Origin: Desulfatibacillum alkenivorans DSM 16219 | GTDB lineage: Bacteria; Desulfobacterota; Desulfobacteria; Desulfobacterales; Desulfatibacillaceae | Reading direction: 5' to 3' | NCBI RefSeq assembly: GCF_900142135.1 | Contig: NZ_FQZU01000014.1 | Coordinates: forward strand, 62,001 to 126,000 | Length of the DNA stretch: 64,000 nucleotides | Shown here: one piece after another, positions 33,691-42,975 of the stretch | Position numbering within the stretch: position 1 is the stretch's first letter | Layout: every line of letters starts with the position of its first letter | The notes under the pieces: generated by a model | What the model was told of the DNA's origin: nothing | The model's database searches: none | Seen by the model: the letters and a program-made list of their open reading frames with translations, nothing else | Position numbers and translations under genes: made by a program

Positions 33691-36459
33691 TTAAAAATCC
33701 TGGAAATCCTCATCATCCATGGGGATTACTTGATTGGGATCCGCTTTGCGGTCTGCCAAGCCGGTAATGGCTTTAGACTGCTTAGGAGGCATGATATGCC
33801 TCGTCTTCGCTCCAGGCAAAGCCCTTGGGGCCGGCGTTTTTGTTGCAGTGCTGAACCCGTGATGATTGCTGGACTTTGAGCCGCCTACAATGCCCACCAA
33901 TTCTTTTACGATGTCTTTCATTTGTTCGGCCTGAGCGTTCATCTCCTCGGACGCCGAGGCCGATTCTTCCGCATTGGCGGCGTTTTGCTGGGTTACGCGG
34001 TCCATTTCTGAAACCGCTTTATTCACCTGATCTATGCCCTGGGCCTGTTCCGTGGAGGCGGCCGCGATTTCACCCACGAGCTCTCCAACTTTGGAAGCGC
34101 TCGTAGAGACTTCGCCAAAGGCCTGGTTTGTCTTGCTCACCAAATCCGAGCCATCCGCCACTTTTTTCACAGTGCCTTCAATGAGATCGGATGTGTTTCT
34201 GGCCGCCTCGGCGGCCCGCATGGCCAGGTTTCTCACTTCATCGGCGACCACGGCAAATCCCGCACCGGCTTCTCCGGCACGCGCCGCTTCCACAGCAGCG
34301 TTCAATGCCAAAAGATTGGTCTGGAAAGCGATCTCGTCGATGGTTTTGATGATCTTGGAAGTTTCTTCACTGGCCTTGGAGATTTCTCCCATGGATACGG
34401 TCAGATCCCCCATGGATTGGTTCGCCGCGTTGACCACCTGATTGGCCTCCCGCATGAGTTTGTCCGCCTGGTCAGCATTGTTCGCATTTTGTTTGGTCAT
34501 GGAGGCCATTTCTTCCAGAGAGGACGAGGTTTCCTCCAGGGAAGCCGCCTGTTCTGAAGCGCCTTCGGCCAGGGACTGACTGGCGGCGGACACCTGTCCA
34601 GAGGCGGACGACACCTGCTCCGCGCCTTCGTTTAGCCCTTCTATAATGCGATTGATGGGTTTGGTGATGGATCGCGTGATAAGCAGGGCAATCCCAATGA
34701 TTGCCGCCAAGGTGATAACCGCGATCATTCCAATCAATCCTTTAATGGCCTTGATAGCGGCGAAAGCCTCGGCTTCATCAATTTCCGCCAGAAGACCCCA
34801 GGTAAAATCTCCGACCTTGACCGGGGTGTAGGCGGAAAGCACGGGATTGCCATTATAGTCAACCACAATCCTCTGATCCGTCTTTCCTGCCAGCACCTCC
34901 CGAGCCGCCTCTGTGTCAACCTTTCCAAGGGTTGGGTTGGCAAAGGATGCGTGAACCGTATGATTTTGAGGATCAAGGAAAGAGTCAGACCGCATGAGTT
35001 TATCCCGGCCGATAAGGTAGGTTTCACCTGTTTCCCCCATGCCAGCCCTTTGGTTCATAATATGGTTGATGGCGCCCAAAGATAGTTGGAGGGCCACAAC
35101 CAATTGCACATTCCCGTTATGGATAACAGGCTGCGCCATAAAAGCCGCAGGTTCACCGTTGGAAGGTGCATAAGGCTCGAAATCGGCTATGGCAAAATCT
35201 TTACTTTCGATAACACGGCGCGTCAGCTTGCCTAATCCTGAATTGGCATACTGTCCGTTTACCATATTGGTTCCAAAGTCTGCTTCCTTGGAGACGGTGT
35301 AAAAAACCTTGCCCTCGGGATGAATAAGAAACAGATCATAATATCCGTATTTGTCTATGTACTTGGCGAAATAGTCCTGGGCTTCGCCCTCTGCATGGGG
35401 CACGATGGCTTCTTCCAGGTTGATTTTGGACACCGAAGCCCAATTGAGGCCGTCCACATTCAGAGGATCATAGACTACCATGACAAGATTACCATTGCTG
35501 TCAGTAACAATACGCTGTCCTGAATTGCCTGCAAGAGCCTCCTGGATGTAGGGGGTGCTGATTTCATAGCCTATGACGTACTTTCCGCCTCCCATGGTTT
35601 TCATGTCGCTGCGAAAAGACGACAAATTGTCAAGTTCGCCCACTAAATAAGACTCGCCAGTGGCTCCCATGCCTGCCCGCTGCTGCATGACCCCGTTAAT
35701 TTTGTCCGTGGGCGCCTGAAAAGCCACATATCCTATTACCGATTCATCCTGGTCAAGCACCTTCCCGACCATGAACGCCGCATGAGCGCCTCCGGAGGGG
35801 GCGTATGGCTCAAAATCGGCCACGGCAATATCGTCTTTGCCCATGGCCTGAGCTTTTTTGAAAGCCTTGCCCAAAGGGGAGTCAATAAGTTGGCTTTTTA
35901 AGATATTCATGCCCAGATCCGACTCCTTGGCAGCGGTGTACACAATGTCCCCGTCGGCATGAATCAGAAAAAGGTCGTACCAGCCATTGTCATTCATAAT
36001 GTCTTGCATGCGCTCGTCATAGCGGGCGGCCGCCGTTTTCCATAGGGACGTGTCTACGGAGTTGCCGGATGACTTGTATGCCGCGTCCAATTCTATCATG
36101 GCATTGAGGGTGTATGGATCATCTTTGACAACACGCAACTGGGATTGAAGGCTTGCCATATAGGATTCAATGTTGTTCTTCTTGAGTTGCTGGGCTGTGG
36201 CCAGTTTGTCAAAAGCCGCATCTTTGAGGCTTCTCACGGTCTCCAACAAGACGCCCATATCGCCCTGCCGTTCCGTGAAAAAACTTTCTATTTGCCCCTT
36301 TTTGATTTCACGCACCCCCTCCAAGGCGCTATAGGCCTGATTTTCTAAAGCGGCGCTGGCTTTGAATAGTGAAATTGCCCCTATCACCCCGAAAGGTATT
36401 ACGCCAACAGCCAAAAAAGCCACAAGCAGCTTGGTTCCTAACTTCATGTTCTTGAACAT
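33691..36459 (-). CDS. Methyl-accepting chemotaxis protein with duplicated periplasmic sensor
   Basis: 922 residues. A membrane segment at about residues 10-30 is followed by a ~540-residue periplasmic region. In that region one module is present twice: [15 protein letters not shown]...ADFEPYAPS...[15 protein letters not shown] and [15 protein letters not shown]...ADFEPYAPS...[16 protein letters not shown] second membrane segment ([19 protein letters not shown]) precedes HAMP and a methyl-accepting domain with the hairpin tip [22 protein letters not shown]. The C-terminus DEDFQDF looks like a CheR/CheB tether pentapeptide. GGAG precedes the ATG. cheW is 62 nt upstream on the same strand, so the two are probably co-transcribed. 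Confidence 0.92.
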   Translation of the reverse strand: MFKNMKLGTKLLVAFLAVGVIPFGVIGAISLFKASAALENQAYSALEGVREIKKGQIESFFTERQGDMGVLLETVRSLKDAAFDKLATAQQLKKNNIESYMASLQSQLRVVKDDPYTLNAMIELDAAYKSSGNSVDTSLWKTAAARYDERMQDIMNDNGWYDLFLIHADGDIVYTAAKESDLGMNILKSQLIDSPLGKAFKKAQAMGKDDIAVADFEPYAPSGGAHAAFMVGKVLDQDESVIGYVAFQAPTDKINGVMQQRAGMGATGESYLVGELDNLSSFRSDMKTMGGGKYVIGYEISTPYIQEALAGNSGQRIVTDSNGNLVMVVYDPLNVDGLNWASVSKINLEEAIVPHAEGEAQDYFAKYIDKYGYYDLFLIHPEGKVFYTVSKEADFGTNMVNGQYANSGLGKLTRRVIESKDFAIADFEPYAPSNGEPAAFMAQPVIHNGNVQLVVALQLSLGAINHIMNQRAGMGETGETYLIGRDKLMRSDSFLDPQNHTVHASFANPTLGKVDTEAAREVLAGKTDQRIVVDYNGNPVLSAYTPVKVGDFTWGLLAEIDEAEAFAAIKAIKGLIGMIAVITLAAIIGIALLITRSITKPINRIIEGLNEGAEQVSSASGQVSAASQSLAEGASEQAASLEETSSSLEEMASMTKQNANNADQADKLMREANQVVNAANQSMGDLTVSMGEISKASEETSKIIKTIDEIAFQTNLLALNAAVEAARAGEAGAGFAVVADEVRNLAMRAAEAARNTSDLIEGTVKKVADGSDLVSKTNQAFGEVSTSASKVGELVGEIAAASTEQAQGIDQVNKAVSEMDRVTQQNAANAEESASASEEMNAQAEQMKDIVKELVGIVGGSKSSNHHGFSTATKTPAPRALPGAKTRHIMPPKQSKAITGLADRKADPNQVIPMDDEDFQDF

Positions 36460-36521
36460 TTGTCGTCTCCTTTTTGTGAAAATATTATAGTGAGTGATCT
36501 TCCTATGTTTTGCAAAAGGGT

Positions 36522-37037
36522 CTATGCAGCTTTTTCAATCATTCCAACCTCCGCCGCACTCAATACCTGGTCGATGTGGAGCAGGATTTTTACTCCGCCC
36601 TCCATTTTTGCCATGCCTAAAATGAATTCAGTATTGAGCTTTGTCCCAAAAGTCGGGGGGGGCTCGATGTCCTCAGCCCGGATGTTAAGAACCTCCGAAA
36701 CCGAGTCCACTACGATTCCAATCTGCACCGTCACGTTTTCTGATGCAATTTCCACAACAATGATACAGGTGCGTTCCGTGTACTCCATGGATCCCATGCC
36801 AAAACGCAGTCTGAGATCCACGATGGGAATCACTTTCCCCCGGAGATTGATGACGCCTTTAACAAAATCCGGGGTTTGAGGCACGGTGGTCACTGGCATC
36901 ATCCCTATGATTTCCCGAATCTTCAGAATGCCGATGCCGTATTCCTCTTCCGCAAGGGTGAATGTGAGGTACTTTCCTTCATGTTCTGCCATGGCAGCCT
37001 TGACAGCCTGGTTCATTGCCTCTGATTCTCGTTTCAT
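36522..37037 (-). CDS. cheW: Chemotaxis coupling protein CheW
   Basis: 171 residues, a single CheW domain: [22 protein letters not shown], then [22 protein letters not shown] (the NLRG signature) and CIIVVEI. It couples chemoreceptors to CheA. GGAGAAG sits 3 nt before ATG. It is upstream of the chemoreceptor on the same strand. No cheA, cheY, cheR or cheB is in the window, so this pair must work with a kinase encoded elsewhere. Confidence 0.93.
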   Translation of the reverse strand: MKRESEAMNQAVKAAMAEHEGKYLTFTLAEEEYGIGILKIREIIGMMPVTTVPQTPDFVKGVINLRGKVIPIVDLRLRFGMGSMEYTERTCIIVVEIASENVTVQIGIVVDSVSEVLNIRAEDIEPPPTFGTKLNTEFILGMAKMEGGVKILLHIDQVLSAAEVGMIEKAA

Positions 37038-37640
37038 GGCTTCTCCTGTCTAAAACACTAAAATCATGGTTGGTTAACCCAATCTTATAGCCTGCGGGCT
37101 AACAGGGGAGATGGTTTGCAAAACCTTTATGACGACTGTGTTAAATTAAACTTAATTTAGTCAAAAAATTTTAATAGGGCTGATGCAAGGACGGCGCCAG
37201 AAAAAAAGGCGGAAATGGTTTAAAGTATTATGAATTAGAGCGATTTGACCATGGCTTATTAATTGAGAATTCCTTGCAAAAATAGCATTAGATGCTAAAA
37301 ACACGCATTTTAAAAGCGCCTGTTGCGCTTCAGTGGCCAAACGCCTATTTCAATAAGGTCTGCTGAAAAATGCAAAAATTTGGGATTTAAATGACCGGCT
37401 TTTTCAACTGGAAGACGCATCAAAATGGTCAACCAGGATCGCCGGGGAAAGGTTTCCGGCGGCGCAGCAATACGGACGTAGAAATTTCAGACGCTCATGC
37501 ATTTCGGGGGTCATTTGTTTGACAGGGTCTGCGATGAGATAAATCGCCGCTTTGAACCGATCCTGATGCTTGTCTTTCTCCGGAGATTGATCGGGCTTCT
37601 TAGCTTTTGAGCCCTGACAATTTCAAGGCTTTGAGACCGA
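37038..37640. other. Intergenic region with a possible gene remnant
   Basis: About 600 bases. The - strand from about 37610 down to 37425 stays open for some 70 codons and reads protein-like (FKAAIYLIADPVKQMTPEMH, then RLKFLRPYCC), but no start codon with a ribosome-binding site was found. The 31-bp repeat at 37650 adjoins it, so this may be decayed mobile-element DNA. The rest shows nothing. Confidence 0.3.
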
Positions 37641-37961
37641 TTAGTCGTATTTCAGGGGACATCCTATAATATCTCCTAAAACGGTTTTGGTCCTCTTTGA
37701 ATAAAAAAATAGCGCCAGGAAATAAATAATTAAACAGGATAAGAAATAGGCAGTATCAAACGCAGACATTGGCTTCATCACTCTTACCCAGAATAAATAA
37801 TCCGGCCACAAAAAATAACCAAATACAAAAGGTCCCAAAATCAAGATAATAAAATTTGTCAATGGGTAAACGAATAAGAATGATTTTTTATTTTCAATAA
37901 AACCAATTCTTGGTGATAAATAAAACAGAACAGGATTATTACAAGTAAAGTTGAAATACAT
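37641..37961 (-). pseudogene. Truncated or frameshifted small membrane protein
   Basis: 106 codons with two or three hydrophobic segments (FIILILGPFVFGYFLW, YFLSCLIIYFLALFF). The last eleven codons (GDIIGCPLKYD) are read from the 31-bp repeat, so the natural 3' end appears lost. Upstream, a different frame (37859-38068) is also strongly hydrophobic and starts MIKKMICYHCLMLIW, which suggests one gene broken by a frameshift. DNA is very AT-rich compared with neighbours. No family recognised. Confidence 0.4.
37650..37680 (-). repeat. Copy A of a 31-bp dispersed repeat
   Basis: Core GGGGACATCCTATAAT. It matches the reverse complement of 51668-51698 at 30 of 31 positions. Both copies lie at the broken 3' end of a coding frame and have the same orientation relative to it. 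Likely the end of a small mobile or REP-like element. Confidence 0.7.
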
Positions 37962-38068
37962 ACTATGATGTTGCAGCTATTATATGTATCATACCTCCGC
38001 GCTATCCACAAATTTAGTAACGTCCATATTAACATTAAACAATGATAGCAAATCATCTTTTTTATCAT

Positions 38069-39610
38069 CTACCCTCGGATTTTTCGTTGCGCCCTGGAGA
38101 AGGGTATTTTCAGTTTAATCATTTTATTACGCAAGGTGCTGGGGTTGACTCCCAGGATTTTGGCCGCGCCGTTCGGGCCGCTGATCCGTCCGTTGGTGCG
38201 GTCCAGCGCACGCATAATGTGCGCGGATAGGAGGTCGTCCAGGGAAAGGAGTTCGCTTGGCCGGCTCTCCTCGGATTTTTTTGGGGGCTCCAAGGACACT
38301 GCATGGAAGGTGGAGAAGGACAAGGGCCCCCTGCGATTGACGATGAGTTCCCGTTCCACGGCGTTTTCCAGCTCGCGCACGTTGCCCGGCCAGTTGTAAT
38401 CCATGAGCATGTCAATGGCGTCGCCGCCCAGGGATGGAATGGGGTGGATGGAAAGGGACCGTGATTTTTTCTGGATGAAATGATCCACCAGGGCCGGGAT
38501 GTCGCCCTTTCTGGCCCGAAGCGGGGGGATGACAATGGGAAAAACGTTGATGCGAAACAGGAGATCCTCCCGAAAGGCGCCTTCCTTGACCATGTTTTCC
38601 AGGTTTCTGTGGGTGGCGGCCACGATCCTGACGTCCATACGGATGGGCTCGGATCCGCCCACCCGTTCTATTTCCATGTTTTCCAGGACGCGCAGCAGCT
38701 TTACCTGGATGTCGGGCTTGAGCTCTCCGATCTCATCCAGAAAAATCGTCCCGTGCTGGGCGCGCTCAAAACGGCCTCTTCGCCGGGTGATGGCGCCCGT
38801 AAAAGCGCCTTTTTCGTGGCCGAACAACTCGCTGTCCACCAGGGTTTCGGGAATAGCCCCGCAATTCACGCAGATAAAAGGCCCATCCCGCCGGGCGGAC
38901 ATCTTGTGGATGGCGCCGGATATGAGCTCCTTGCCCACGCCGGTTTCTCCGTTTATCAGGACGGGGCTGTCCATGGGCGCCACCATTTCTATGAGATTGG
39001 CCACGTTTTTCAGCCCAAAGCTGTGGCCTACGATTTCCTCCAGGGCGATCCCGCCCCGGGTGTCCACGGCCGTGTTGTCCAGCGTTCTCTGGAGCTTGAT
39101 GATTTCCTGGCCAAGCAAATAATGGTCCAAAGCCTTGGCGAAAGGCTCCTTCAGCATGGAAAACAAATCCAGATCCCTCTGCGTATAGCGGTCCCGGTCC
39201 GCGCTGATGAGCGCTGCGATGGCTATGCGCACTCCATCTTTTTCCAGAAAAACCACCAGGTTTGAAAAATCCTGACCGCTTATCTCCTGAAAATAATAGC
39301 CCACCGGATCGTCTTCCGGACGGTTGATGATCCGGGCGTCCGGCAGGGGGGATTTTTTCCATTGGGTGCGGGTGTCCACAGGGATGCTGATGACGGATTT
39401 CGCGATGAGATCGGAATGGATGCCGCCGTCATGATCCCAGATAATGGGCCTTGCCGACTTGAGAGAGGGCTCCAACTGGATGACGGCCAGCCCTTCCGCA
39501 GGCATGTACCGTTTTAGGGCCTGCCGGCACTGGCGTACTGCGCGGAAAAGGTCCAGGTTGGCGTTCAGGGGATGGGAGGTTTCCCGAAAAAAGGCGTTTG
39601 GGTCGACCAC
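38069..39610 (-). CDS. Sigma-54-dependent transcriptional activator (GAF-AAA+-Fis HTH)
   Basis: 513 residues. The N-terminal ~175 residues look GAF-like (signal input). The AAA+ domain has Walker A GETGVGKE, GAFTGA for sigma-54 contact (near residue 275), Walker B IFLDEIGEL and GNVRELEN. The C-terminal HTH (GAAKILGVNPSTLRNKMIKL) is Fis-type. The frame extends to TTG 39616, but AAGGAG is correctly spaced (8 nt) for GTG 39610, which I take as start. It is divergent from the fatty acid/acyl-CoA operon. Inverted repeats in the gap, one of them in its own leader, suggest that it activates that operon and controls itself. The ligand is unknown, perhaps an acyl-CoA or its acid. Confidence 0.92.
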   Translation of the reverse strand: MVDPNAFFRETSHPLNANLDLFRAVRQCRQALKRYMPAEGLAVIQLEPSLKSARPIIWDHDGGIHSDLIAKSVISIPVDTRTQWKKSPLPDARIINRPEDDPVGYYFQEISGQDFSNLVVFLEKDGVRIAIAALISADRDRYTQRDLDLFSMLKEPFAKALDHYLLGQEIIKLQRTLDNTAVDTRGGIALEEIVGHSFGLKNVANLIEMVAPMDSPVLINGETGVGKELISGAIHKMSARRDGPFICVNCGAIPETLVDSELFGHEKGAFTGAITRRRGRFERAQHGTIFLDEIGELKPDIQVKLLRVLENMEIERVGGSEPIRMDVRIVAATHRNLENMVKEGAFREDLLFRINVFPIVIPPLRARKGDIPALVDHFIQKKSRSLSIHPIPSLGGDAIDMLMDYNWPGNVRELENAVERELIVNRRGPLSFSTFHAVSLEPPKKSEESRPSELLSLDDLLSAHIMRALDRTNGRISGPNGAAKILGVNPSTLRNKMIKLKIPFSRAQRKIRG

Positions 39611-39629
39611 GGGCAAGGCTCCTTGGTTT

Positions 39630-39653
39630 AAATTCGCCGTATTCGGCGAATTT
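39630..39653. promoter_or_regulatory. Activator binding site 1 (inverted repeat)
   Basis: AAATTCGCCG-TATT-CGGCGAATTT, perfect 10-bp arms. It lies just upstream of the ribosome-binding site of the sigma-54 activator gene, so binding there could repress that gene while acting as a distant enhancer for the operon. Confidence 0.7.
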
Positions 39654-39743
39654 TAATTACCGAACGAATTATGGGGATGTAAAACCCCTTAAAATTCCTG
39701 GAGAAATGAAAGGTCAGAAAATTTCTTGACGCAGCCTATCAAA

Positions 39744-39764
39744 TTTTCGCCATATTTGGCAACC
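39744..39764. promoter_or_regulatory. Activator binding site 2 (degenerate)
   Basis: TTTTCGCCA-TATT-TGGCAA keeps the CGCC/GGC core and the TATT spacer of sites 1 and 3, with weaker symmetry. Its centre is about 23 bp (two helical turns) from that of site 3, so two dimers could bind side by side. Confidence 0.55.
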
Positions 39765-39790
39765 CATTTTCGCCGTATTCGGCTAAAATG
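39765..39790. promoter_or_regulatory. Activator binding site 3 (inverted repeat)
   Basis: CATTTTCGCCG-TATT-CGGCTAAAATG, 11-bp arms with a single mismatch and the same TATT centre as site 1. It lies about 80 bp upstream of the -24/-12 promoter, a normal enhancer distance for a sigma-54 activator. Confidence 0.68.
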
Positions 39791-39857
39791 CCCAACTTCC
39801 TTATAAGAAATCAATCGCACCAGATACAAATTATTAATATTATTATTTATTTCTCTT

Positions 39858-39872
39858 AGGCACGGTTTGTGC
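39858..39872 (+). promoter_or_regulatory. Sigma-54 (-24/-12) promoter of the acyl-CoA operon
   Basis: GGCACGGTTTGTGC at 39859-39872 has GG and GC 12 bp apart and matches the consensus TGGCAC-N5-TTGC except for the first T and one base of the -12 element. It is followed by the acyl-CoA dehydrogenase start at 39991 and preceded by three candidate activator sites. Confidence 0.75.
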
Positions 39873-39990
39873 TTAATCCAATAACACTATCTCCATCCCC
39901 CGGATTCCTGGTCTTGAACGGGCGGCGTTTTCCCTGCAGGCGAATGTGCTTTCACAAACAATTTCCAGCCGATCGGAGGGGCGACAAACC

Positions 39991-41166
39991 ATGGCGAGCA
40001 ACTCACAAGTCAAATCGGTCAATCAAATCCACTTCACCAAAGAACACGACATGATCCGCAAGTCGGTGGCCGACTTCGTAAAAAAGGAGATCAACCCCAA
40101 TATCGATGAGTGGGAGGAGGCCGGCGCCACCCCCTTGAAGGAGTTGTTCAAAAAAATGGGGGATCTGGGTTTTTTAGGCATCCGGTACGATCCCAAGTAC
40201 GGCGGCCAGGGGCTCGACTATTGGTACGAAACAGTTTTTCTGGAAGAGCTGGGCCGAATCCGGGGTTTGGGGCTTGCCATCGCCATTTCCGTGCAGACCA
40301 ACATGGCCACGCCGGCCATTGACGAGTTCGGGAGCGAATACCTCAAGGACAAGTATCTTCGGGGCGCCATCGCAGGAGATCTGGTGGGGGCCATTGCGGT
40401 CACCGAACCGGCGGCGGGCTCCGACGTGTCCGCGCTGCAAAGCACCGCCAGAAGGGATGGAAGCAGCTACGTCCTCAACGGCTCCAAGATGTTCATCACC
40501 AATGGAACCCAGGCGGATTTCTACACTCTTCTGGCACGGACCAGCGACGAGCCCGGCTACCACGCCTTCAGCCTGTTTGTGGTTCCGGCCGATCTGCAGG
40601 GGGTGCATGTCAGCCGCAAGCTGGAAAAAATCGGGGTCTGGTGCAGCGACACGGCCGAGCTTTTTTTTGATGACGTGAGAATACCCGCCGAAAACCTCAT
40701 CGGCCAGGAGGGGGAAGGCTTCATCTACCAGATGCGCCAGTTCCAGCACGAGCGCTTCTCCCTGCTGCCCCCCATCTACACCGCCGCCCGGGAAATCATC
40801 GACATGACGGTGGATTATTTAAAAGAGCGGGTGGTCTTCGGAAAGCCGCTGATCAAAAAGCAGGCGCTTCAGCACCAGTTGGTGGATTGGATCACGGAAG
40901 TCGAATGCCTGAAGCACCTCTCCTATGAAATCGTACGCATCAAAATGGCCGGCCTGGACGCCTCCAGGGAGATTTCCATGGGCAAGCTCTACGCCGGACG
41001 GATTTTCAATTCCATGGTCGCCGGGTGCCTTCGCATGCACGGCGGCATGGGCTTTATGAAGGAAATGCCTATCTCCCGGTACTATCGGGACTCCATAGGC
41101 TTGGGCATCGGTGGGGGCGCCGACGAGGTCATGAAGGACGTGATCGCCAAGCTCGAAGGATTTTAG
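39991..41166 (+). CDS. Acyl-CoA dehydrogenase (first of the operon)
   Basis: 391 residues, flavin-dependent. Typical motifs: the signature AITEPAAGSDVSAL-type segment (AVTEPAAGSDVSAL) and VLNGSKMFITNGTQADF around residues 145-180. Also visible are LIGQEGEGFIYQM and the C-terminal GGGADEVMKDVIAKLEGF. The YEG catalytic Glu of medium-chain enzymes is replaced by glycine here. As in long-chain and isovaleryl types, the base is likely an acidic residue in the helix around residue 265 (AAREIIDMT). GGAGGGG precedes ATG 39991. It is closely similar over its whole length to the protein of 47844-49016. It should introduce the alpha,beta double bond into an acyl-CoA; the substrate is unknown. Confidence 0.9.
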   Translation: MASNSQVKSVNQIHFTKEHDMIRKSVADFVKKEINPNIDEWEEAGATPLKELFKKMGDLGFLGIRYDPKYGGQGLDYWYETVFLEELGRIRGLGLAIAISVQTNMATPAIDEFGSEYLKDKYLRGAIAGDLVGAIAVTEPAAGSDVSALQSTARRDGSSYVLNGSKMFITNGTQADFYTLLARTSDEPGYHAFSLFVVPADLQGVHVSRKLEKIGVWCSDTAELFFDDVRIPAENLIGQEGEGFIYQMRQFQHERFSLLPPIYTAAREIIDMTVDYLKERVVFGKPLIKKQALQHQLVDWITEVECLKHLSYEIVRIKMAGLDASREISMGKLYAGRIFNSMVAGCLRMHGGMGFMKEMPISRYYRDSIGLGIGGGADEVMKDVIAKLEGF

Positions 41167-41228
41167 TCCAGGATTCAATCTCAATATCGGAAGCAACCCA
41201 ACCGGAACTGAAGATTAAGGAGGGAAGA

Positions 41229-42935
41229 ATGGCAATGGAGCAGATATGGCGAAAATCCTATGGCAAAGAAATTCCTGATCTGGATCCGAACCTTTTTGAA
41301 ACTGACGGGGTAACGGTCATCAATGAATCCATGGCCCGGTTCAAAAAGAATACGGCCATGATTTTTATGGGCGTGAGGATTACCTACGGCGAGATCGACG
41401 CCTACGCCGACCGTTTCGCCCGCATGCTGATCAAGCAGGGGTTCCGCAAGGGGGACGTGGTGGGAATTAACCTGCCCAATATCCCGGAGTACGTCATCGC
41501 CTGGCTGGGAATCATGCGGGCCGGGTGCATCAGCTCCGGCGTGTCGCCGCTTTTATCTCCCAAAGAATTGGAGCATCAGCTCAACGACGGCGAGATCAAG
41601 GGCCTGGTGACGCTGGATGCGCTTTTCGTCCATCGGGTGGCGCCCATGGCCGACCGTCTGCCCCACCTCAAGCTGGTGGTGGGGGCGAGCGTGGCCGGCT
41701 TCCTGCCCAAGATCAAGCAGATTTTGGGCAAACTGCTGAAAAAGATCCCCTCGGGCAAGCTGCACTCTCTTCCCGGAAAGACCGTCATGGCCTTCTCCTC
41801 GATCCTCAAAGATCCGGAATACGCAACAGGGTCCATTGAAGTGGAGCTGGGGCCGAACGACGCAGCCTATCTGATGTACACCGGGGGCACGACAGGGCCG
41901 TCCAAGGGCGCCGTTCTGACCCACAGAAACTTCGTCTCCGAATTGCTGCTCACCACCCATTATATGGAATGGACCGGCCTCCAGGTCGGGATCATGTCGG
42001 CCTTTCCCATGTTTCACATCGCCGGCCTCATGGTCAACGCCTTCGCCATCTATTGCGGCATGACCCAGATGATGCTGCCGGACCCTCGCAACGTGAACAT
42101 GATCATGGATTTTCTGGAAAAGGAGAAGCCGTACATTTTCGGCAATGTCCCTTCCATCTACTACATGCTGCTTGCCCAGCCCCGGTTTAAAACCATCGAT
42201 CATTCAGGCCTGGCCCAGTGCGTTTCCGCTGCCGCGCCTTTTCCCGTGGACTCCCAAAAGCAGTTGGAGGCCGTTATCGGCCAGGGAAAGCTCATCGAGT
42301 TGTACGGGATGACCGAGACCACGGGGGTGGCGGTCATGAATCCGCTCCACGGGGAAAAGAAATTGGGCTCCGTCGGCCTGCCGCTTCCCAATACGGACGT
42401 CAAAATCGTGGACACCGCCACCGGCGAGGAGGCGCCTTTGGGCGAGCCGGGCGAAATCCTGGTCCGCAACCCCATGATCATGCAGTCCTATTTCAAAAAG
42501 CCCGAAGAAACCCGGAAAGCCTTAGACGCCGAGGGATTCATGCACACCGGCGACGTGGGATTCATGGACGAGGACGGGTACATCACCCTGGTGGACCGGA
42601 CCAAGGACATGCTCATTGTGAGCGGCTTCAAGGTTTTTTCAAAAAAGGTGGAAGACATCATGGCGGACCATCCGGCCATTGAGATCATGGCCCTGATCGG
42701 CGCGCCGAATCCCGACAGGCCGGGTTCGGAGGTGGCCAAAGCCTTTGTCACGCTGGATGCGGAATACACTTTTGACGGCGACCAGGAGGCTTTGAAAGCG
42801 GACATCATTAGCTTCGCCAAGGAACACCTGGCGCCCTACGAGGTTCCCAAGGAAATCGAGATCATCGAGGAAATGCCCCTCACGAGCGTGGGCAAACTGG
42901 ACAAAAAAGTGCTTCGGGCAAACGTTGGGGCCTGA
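41229..42935 (+). CDS. Acyl-CoA synthetase (AMP-forming ligase)
   Basis: 568 residues. ATP/AMP-binding P-loop YTGGTTGPSKGA at about residues 217-228, YGMTETTG (A5) near 358, HTGDVGF at ~439, DRTKDMLIVSGFKV (hinge) and the C-terminal SVGKLDKK with the catalytic lysine near 555. It activates a carboxylic acid to its CoA thioester, the entry step of the operon's pathway. GGAGGG lies just before ATG 41229, and the longer open frame upstream is inside the previous gene. Fatty or branched/aromatic acids are all possible substrates. Confidence 0.92.
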   Translation: MAMEQIWRKSYGKEIPDLDPNLFETDGVTVINESMARFKKNTAMIFMGVRITYGEIDAYADRFARMLIKQGFRKGDVVGINLPNIPEYVIAWLGIMRAGCISSGVSPLLSPKELEHQLNDGEIKGLVTLDALFVHRVAPMADRLPHLKLVVGASVAGFLPKIKQILGKLLKKIPSGKLHSLPGKTVMAFSSILKDPEYATGSIEVELGPNDAAYLMYTGGTTGPSKGAVLTHRNFVSELLLTTHYMEWTGLQVGIMSAFPMFHIAGLMVNAFAIYCGMTQMMLPDPRNVNMIMDFLEKEKPYIFGNVPSIYYMLLAQPRFKTIDHSGLAQCVSAAAPFPVDSQKQLEAVIGQGKLIELYGMTETTGVAVMNPLHGEKKLGSVGLPLPNTDVKIVDTATGEEAPLGEPGEILVRNPMIMQSYFKKPEETRKALDAEGFMHTGDVGFMDEDGYITLVDRTKDMLIVSGFKVFSKKVEDIMADHPAIEIMALIGAPNPDRPGSEVAKAFVTLDAEYTFDGDQEALKADIISFAKEHLAPYEVPKEIEIIEEMPLTSVGKLDKKVLRANVGA

Positions 42936-42975
42936 GGCGATTTATTAGGATATCCTACGAAGAAAGGAAGAACCA

